This document shows positions 38,701 to 42,149 of a DNA stretch of 42,149 nucleotides, piece by piece. Source of the stretch: Candidatus Woesearchaeota archaeon (lineage in GTDB: Archaea > Nanobdellota > Nanobdellia > Woesearchaeales > WJKR01); the NCBI GenBank assembly GCA_014729015.1, contig WJKR01000009.1, positions 1 to 42,149 on the forward strand, written 5' to 3'. Under the pieces are notes generated by a model. It saw nothing but the letters and a program-made list of their open reading frames with translations, searched no databases and had not been told where the DNA came from. A program made the translations under genes and the position numbers. The stretch's first letter is position 1; each line of letters begins with the position of its first letter.

Positions 38701-40049
38701 ACTCGGCGAAGCAATATGATGACGACATGCAGCGACACCTCGACGATCCGAAGTATGCTGGTTTCCTCCGCTCCTACGAGCAGTACATGGAGGGCCTGCG
38801 GCATTACGCCGACGCCATTTCCGAGGCCGTTGTCAAGGAGCAAGAGGCGGACGCCGCGTACCAAAGCCTGCAAGCATATGATCGGAACGTGCGGAGGCGC
38901 GACCGGCAGAACACAAAGCTGGCAAAGTTCAAAGAGGACTTGCTCGAGCAGTACGATGATGCTGATACGGATGAAGCGACGAAAGCGGCCATCGAAAAGA
39001 TGATTAATCCTAGTAATGGAAAGCTTCGTGAGGATGGCATTAGGCACCCAGACTTCGAGAGCATGGGCTTACAGGCGATCAAGGATCTCAGCAAGGAGTT
39101 CAGGAAGGGGGCTGGCTTGCTCGATAGGAGGGATGCGTATCAGGCGAGCATTGATCAAGCAGATGAGTATATAGAAGAGTATATAGTAAAAAGCGTTGAG
39201 GAGGATCAGGGAAGCCGCATCTTTGGTCGCGAAACGGAGGACGGCCAGCTTGTTGCGGTCTTTATCGAGAGTGATGGAGAGGTGGAACGCGTCGAAGTCA
39301 GTTATGATACTTATAAAGGACCTGCTAAGGCTGCTGCCCGTGAGGAGCGCAAGAAACAGCAAATAATAAAGAAGGAGAACAAGAAGCGGATGAACAAGGC
39401 GCAGGCGGCGCTGGAGACGCAGAAGCACGTCCTGGACAACTGGCGCGGCGCGGCGAACATCGCCGCTTCATACCATCGGTTGACGAGGAACGTGAACACG
39501 TTCACGAACTTCTTGGAAGAGGACCTCGGCGTGTGCATGTTCTGCCACTTCAACTACTTGCCAGAAGAGATGATAGACCGCTTCCAGGACTTCCTGGACG
39601 GCGGGTTGACCGAGAGGATCTGCAAGCCGAAGCTGGGCAAGGGCTCAGGCGCGTTGATGGTGAACAGGATTGCTTCAGGCTACGTCAGCGCCGCGCACCT
39701 CGAAGGCATTGGTATCAGCCACTCGCTCGACGACAACAACTTCACGTACCGGTTGCACGTGTACGTTGCGCACGCGGCAGCGACGGAGGAGAACTTGTCG
39801 TTCAGCATTGTGCTCAAGGACACCGACACAGGAACGCACGAGCGTGTCGAGCTTGACGGCGAGGACGTGTTCGTCGTCGAGCAAGGAGAAGAGTTCAAGC
39901 GCACCAAGGGACGATTCGTGAGCTATAACACCGATGAGTTCTATGACCGGGTGTGCCTGCGCTTCCATAACGAGAATCTGCAGCGATGGTTCGACGTCGT
40001 GCGCAAGAAGAACCGCAACGAGTTCTGCAGGGAGTTGGAAGAAGGATGA
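35778..40049 (+). CDS. Giant secreted protein (1423 aa)
   Basis: Not assigned to a family. GTG start with AGAGGTGG 5 nt upstream. Signal peptide at residues 1-25 (LIICCCIFLLLLSFAAG). Residues about 30-480 are beta-rich with recurrent Ig/fibronectin-like strands (INFTVTLDNGTTLPYRKDYTFIVDGTSPEVTFLG; SIGDIVTVTFVVREETSP) and many Cys (probable disulfides). About 510-870 is largely helical with Cys. About 975-1275 is charged coiled coil (KEQEADAAYQSLQAYDRNVRRRDRQNTK). A final domain (about 1300-1423) looks beta-rich. No C-terminal membrane span is seen. It overlaps the next gene by 4 nt (ATGA), so both are expressed together. Codon style changes along the gene. Surface or extracellular structural role inferred. 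Confidence 0.8.
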   Translation: MRKAAALRPLIICCCIFLLLLSFAAGDPSLSSADFVWASPSGGFENIVYLNPDVPSSAMILFTFADEDNISTILVDYAMANPTADPSTMREEIQTDDQCLTGSSGLTCKTHVFVINTDQSSVPINFTVTLDNGTTLPYRKDYTFIVDGTSPEVTFLGTDACAGGVCYIGTHDTKVRADMQDDKASFHKMHIAFAVGNDHEPAFSCDGLSCWAFVRTDCQDGDQVRAAIDPFDTGPSRDDAGNALTGLLTADLTCDALEPTLVGTPVITVARDMPTENPEAPSALPFVSIGDIVTVTFVVREETSPSVSATIDLSSLGGEEVAAACQQDATDTALWECTASFTVNLQEPVRDVSLPIIVADVVNNTDIFEDAVAFGVVGVIGEAPDDWRSITDSRTMAANKGYLHYTPKDFFLPLTLSPKTPGATLLDVKAVQSPCKPVEDDDGFLLGSASDMRVEVVSFSRRGVLLRGMLNTGSHYDNENLTELQYVCQLDIQTLRGEYVPLQREQENFTVTIELHDSNTMGEQVQREIEDVLAASEAKMESIRTLQNIFNVLKSTCTIFSLPKSIGGALSAASAPLKMVTVTRPAGLAMDTASATIQGTVEGLEIVQQVCNFLSCDGSLYSKALGNTGVADVLDTVAKAAGQPNFQATMNPYDSWVNAALMGCMPAITYHVERYQAIECNYIACLSKGVIEGTETIKSCQDARGFAKCTFVMGGVLNGIPFASLLKDVMNQLVEVASDPVSLFSVAGLSIPCLAEDAVDATGVVGALCRASAGVSGFIEAVNTINQIGNQVSRAFTFSSGLDACSTVRQNIDSTTKYWNYYNDPTGRAGPDMFRQYDPFDEDQNQVGASQCSPYTGCTTTIQDEDGRQHTMTMLPDGNDGFSVYVDARGVSPYAAKGSKYDPLGSDPESYAGIRGKIVPISDDGKTDNGIVFRTVDNQNYYFNTEGLGQYFMDENDNLIFDPESMGYAIKQGVDSAKQYDDDMQRHLDDPKYAGFLRSYEQYMEGLRHYADAISEAVVKEQEADAAYQSLQAYDRNVRRRDRQNTKLAKFKEDLLEQYDDADTDEATKAAIEKMINPSNGKLREDGIRHPDFESMGLQAIKDLSKEFRKGAGLLDRRDAYQASIDQADEYIEEYIVKSVEEDQGSRIFGRETEDGQLVAVFIESDGEVERVEVSYDTYKGPAKAAAREERKKQQIIKKENKKRMNKAQAALETQKHVLDNWRGAANIAASYHRLTRNVNTFTNFLEEDLGVCMFCHFNYLPEEMIDRFQDFLDGGLTERICKPKLGKGSGALMVNRIASGYVSAAHLEGIGISHSLDDNNFTYRLHVYVAHAAATEENLSFSIVLKDTDTGTHERVELDGEDVFVVEQGEEFKRTKGRFVSYNTDEFYDRVCLRFHNENLQRWFDVVRKKNRNEFCRELEEG

Positions 40050-42149
40050 ACCAGAAAAAGGCGCAGGTCACATTGTTCGTCATCATCGGGCTCGTCCTCT
40101 TGCTCGTCGTGGCGCTGTTCTTCACCATCAGGGAGACGGGCGTCGAAGACGTCTCCACAGATACAGAGACTGTCCACGACTTCTCAGCGGCCGTTGCTAC
40201 GTACGAAGCCGCGGCTGCGCAGTGCATGGCATCGGAAGGCGAACGTCTCATCAAGCGGATCATGGCGAACGGCGGCTACCTCGACCCGGCTGCCGAAGGG
40301 CTCGTCGCCGTGGAAGCCTTCCCGACAAGGGGATCGGCGTTGTCCCTCGGCGGAGACCTCATCGTCCCGTACTGGGTGGAGCACCGTGGCAGCCTCACCT
40401 GCCGGCAGGACTGCACGTTCTTCATCCGGGTACCGCCGTTGACCTCGCACGAGGACGAGCCCGGGATGAGCGTCGAGGAGCGATTGGGATCGGTGTTACC
40501 TGACGAGATCAAGGCTTGCCTGGACAGCATCGAGGTCGACCCCGACTATGACCTAGTGCGGGCAGGGGAATACGATGTCAGCGTCGCCATCGGGGAAGAG
40601 CGCGTCACGTACGACCTGCAAGAACCGGTGACGTTCACCTATAAACCGACAGGTGCGACGATGACACTGCACTCAGTGCAAGGAGAGAGCGATGTCGAGC
40701 TCAGGAAGCTGTACGACACGGCCACCTCGCTCGTCGAGCATATGGAATTCGACAACGCCACGTCCTCGTTCGGCGATGCCGTCACGCACATCATCCAAGC
40801 GTACAGCATGACCAACGACGCGGAGCTGCCGCCCATGAGCGGCGGCGCAGATTTTGGGACCGACGCTCCCAGGACGTGGCTGTTGCCGGACGTGAAGGAA
40901 GCGCTGCAGCTACGCCTCGCTGACAACCTGCCACTGATACAGGTCCGCGGCTCAGCGACGCAGTTCCTCTTCCTCGACCCGAACCAGTTCTCGCAGGTCA
41001 TGTACAACTCAGGCCCGTTCAGCCCGGACATCTACTTCCAGTACCCCGAGTACGTGCCTCAGGTATCGTTCGGGTTCTTCTACGACCCGGCATGGGACAT
41101 CGAGTTGCAGGTCTCGCCAAGCAACGGCTACTTGATATCGCCCGAAGGGGGGTCGTTCAACCTGATTCCGGGGTTAGGGTTCGGGATGCATGATTACAGC
41201 TTCGTGTATGACGTGCGCTTGCCCTTGCTCATCGTCCTCACCGATGTCGCCGCGTTCGACGGCGACGGCTTATCGCTCATCTTCGCGATAGAGACGGGAC
41301 TCGCGGGCAACGAGCCCATCCTGTACACGCAAGCGCCCGAGCTGACGGTGAACGACACGTACGATTATTTCAGCGACGAGGATTACTTCCTCGACAGCGT
41401 CGCTTTCATCACTGCGCAGGACGCGTTCACCGGCACGCCTCTGGAGAACGTCTCGGTCACCTATATGTGCGGCGAGGACGCCGTCCACGTCGGCACGACT
41501 GACGAGCAGGGAATGGTCGTGGATTTCATGCCGTTCTGCATCGGCGGCCTCCTCACCGGTTCTCGGGAAGGGTACTACGCGGGCAGCGTGCCGGTAAGCG
41601 TCGTGGATGACGAGGACGTCGCGGTCACGTTGAACTTCACGCCGTTGCAGACGTTCGACTTGCAGGTACGATCATTGCTGCTGTCCAGATATGATGCTGA
41701 GAGCGGCCTCTGGAATGTGAGTAGTGATGAACGGTTCATCGCCGTGGATGACCGGTTGATGCTGACACTGTCGAGGAAGGTGTTGCCGGGCGAGAACGAG
41801 CACGTCGAGGTCAAGGTTATCAATTATTCCAACGAAGCAGAACAGACGGTCATGCTGGCTGCGGGGACGTACGATGTCGAGGCGTACTTGTTCACTGACG
41901 TCTCACAAGATCCTTTCATCATCCCTGAGGACGAGGTGTGCGCCGGTGGTATCTTCAACAGGGAGTGCCACACGCTCGAACCGATAGTCTTCAACGACAC
42001 ATTGTTCCGCGGCGGTTATCACTCGCTCGTCGACGAAGGCGGCGGGTTCGAAGTCACCGCTGATGATTACCAGAACGACACGCTCATCGTGAAGTATTTG
42101 GAGATTGACCCGAGTGACGTCCGGAAGCACGAAGACCTTGAGATACTGG
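40046..42149 (+). CDS. Giant type IV pilin-like surface protein (runs off window)
   Basis: Open frame from ATG 40046 to the window edge, at least 701 codons without a stop. The N-terminus MNQKKAQVTLFVIIGLVLLL followed by VVALFFTIRE has the archaeal class III signal pattern (K-A-Q-V before a hydrophobic helix), cleaved by a prepilin peptidase after Ala, leaving Gln as the first residue. The body is beta-rich and Cys-containing, with repeated Asn-x-Ser/Thr sites (such as NATS, NDT, NVS, NFT) that could be N-glycosylated. Around residues 450-530 there is a CarboxypepD-regulatory-like segment (AFTGTPLENVSVTYMCGEDAVHVGTTDEQGMVV). Far longer than ordinary pilins (about 150 aa). The overlap with the 1423-aa gene suggests a joint surface structure. 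Confidence 0.75.
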   Translation, partial: MNQKKAQVTLFVIIGLVLLLVVALFFTIRETGVEDVSTDTETVHDFSAAVATYEAAAAQCMASEGERLIKRIMANGGYLDPAAEGLVAVEAFPTRGSALSLGGDLIVPYWVEHRGSLTCRQDCTFFIRVPPLTSHEDEPGMSVEERLGSVLPDEIKACLDSIEVDPDYDLVRAGEYDVSVAIGEERVTYDLQEPVTFTYKPTGATMTLHSVQGESDVELRKLYDTATSLVEHMEFDNATSSFGDAVTHIIQAYSMTNDAELPPMSGGADFGTDAPRTWLLPDVKEALQLRLADNLPLIQVRGSATQFLFLDPNQFSQVMYNSGPFSPDIYFQYPEYVPQVSFGFFYDPAWDIELQVSPSNGYLISPEGGSFNLIPGLGFGMHDYSFVYDVRLPLLIVLTDVAAFDGDGLSLIFAIETGLAGNEPILYTQAPELTVNDTYDYFSDEDYFLDSVAFITAQDAFTGTPLENVSVTYMCGEDAVHVGTTDEQGMVVDFMPFCIGGLLTGSREGYYAGSVPVSVVDDEDVAVTLNFTPLQTFDLQVRSLLLSRYDAESGLWNVSSDERFIAVDDRLMLTLSRKVLPGENEHVEVKVINYSNEAEQTVMLAAGTYDVEAYLFTDVSQDPFIIPEDEVCAGGIFNRECHTLEPIVFNDTLFRGGYHSLVDEGGGFEVTADDYQNDTLIVKYLEIDPSDVRKHEDLEIL

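Overview
The window is archaeal. It carries an archaeal 20S proteasome alpha subunit, SBDS/SDO1, the exosome genes rrp4-rrp41-rrp42, RNase P protein Pop5, RNA polymerase subunit RpoK, an L10e-type ribosomal protein start, an archaeal AbrB-PhoU fusion and AlaX. Promoters look archaeal: TATA-like boxes (TTTAAA, TATATAA, CTTATAAA) lie about 24-28 nt upstream of many start codons with no Shine-Dalgarno between, so most first genes look leaderless. Internal operon genes and some first genes instead have GGTGA/GAGGTG sites. Small genes, 4-nt overlaps and pilin-like 'QVTLFVIIG' proteins suggest a DPANN-type (Woesearchaeota/Nanoarchaeota-like) lineage with fairly high GC, but I cannot place it firmly.

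Layout. 1-2.1 kb: start of L10e, a ROK sugar kinase and a phosphoglucose/phosphomannose isomerase, all on the minus strand. 2.1-7.9 kb: tRNA methylthiotransferase, then the RNA/protein-turnover superoperon pop5-psmA-sdo1-rrp4-rrp41-rrp42-rpoK. 7.9-11.4 kb: redoxin, a membrane-anchored winged-helix protein, a large secreted Cys-repeat/coiled-coil protein and a small lipoprotein. 11.4-21.8 kb: an RNA-enzyme-rich stretch (RtcA, DEAD-box helicase, Ski2-like helicase, RNase D-like nuclease) mixed with coiled-coil proteins, a DUF1385 membrane protein and half of a Hel308-like helicase. 21.8-26.7 kb: microproteins, a ferritin-like protein, an interrupted tRNA-Gln, small membrane/secreted proteins, AlaX and a YprB-type nuclease. 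26.7-29.9 kb: an nrdR-nrdJ-cobO operon with two NrdR boxes. 29.9-33.5 kb: a PLP-enzyme-like protein with a zinc-ribbon partner, a frameshifted RelE-like toxin with microORFs, a DUF4346-like protein and AbrB-PhoU. 33.5-42.1 kb: MetRS with a C-terminal tRNA-binding domain, a 1423-residue secreted protein and the start of a giant type IV pilin-like protein that runs off the window.

Together the genes cover RNA processing and decay (exosome, helicases, RNase P, RNase D, RtcA), proteolysis, B12-dependent deoxyribonucleotide synthesis under NrdR control, and a cell-surface set. Architecture-level oddities: eight of nine convergent gene pairs overlap, five of them by exactly 4 nt with interlocked stop codons. 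Three genes with a Shine-Dalgarno are preceded by a leaderless mini-ORF whose stop overlaps the main start. Base skew and leucine codon choice switch inside the exosome operon and switch back near 24.9 kb. No rRNA, CRISPR array or insertion sequence was seen.
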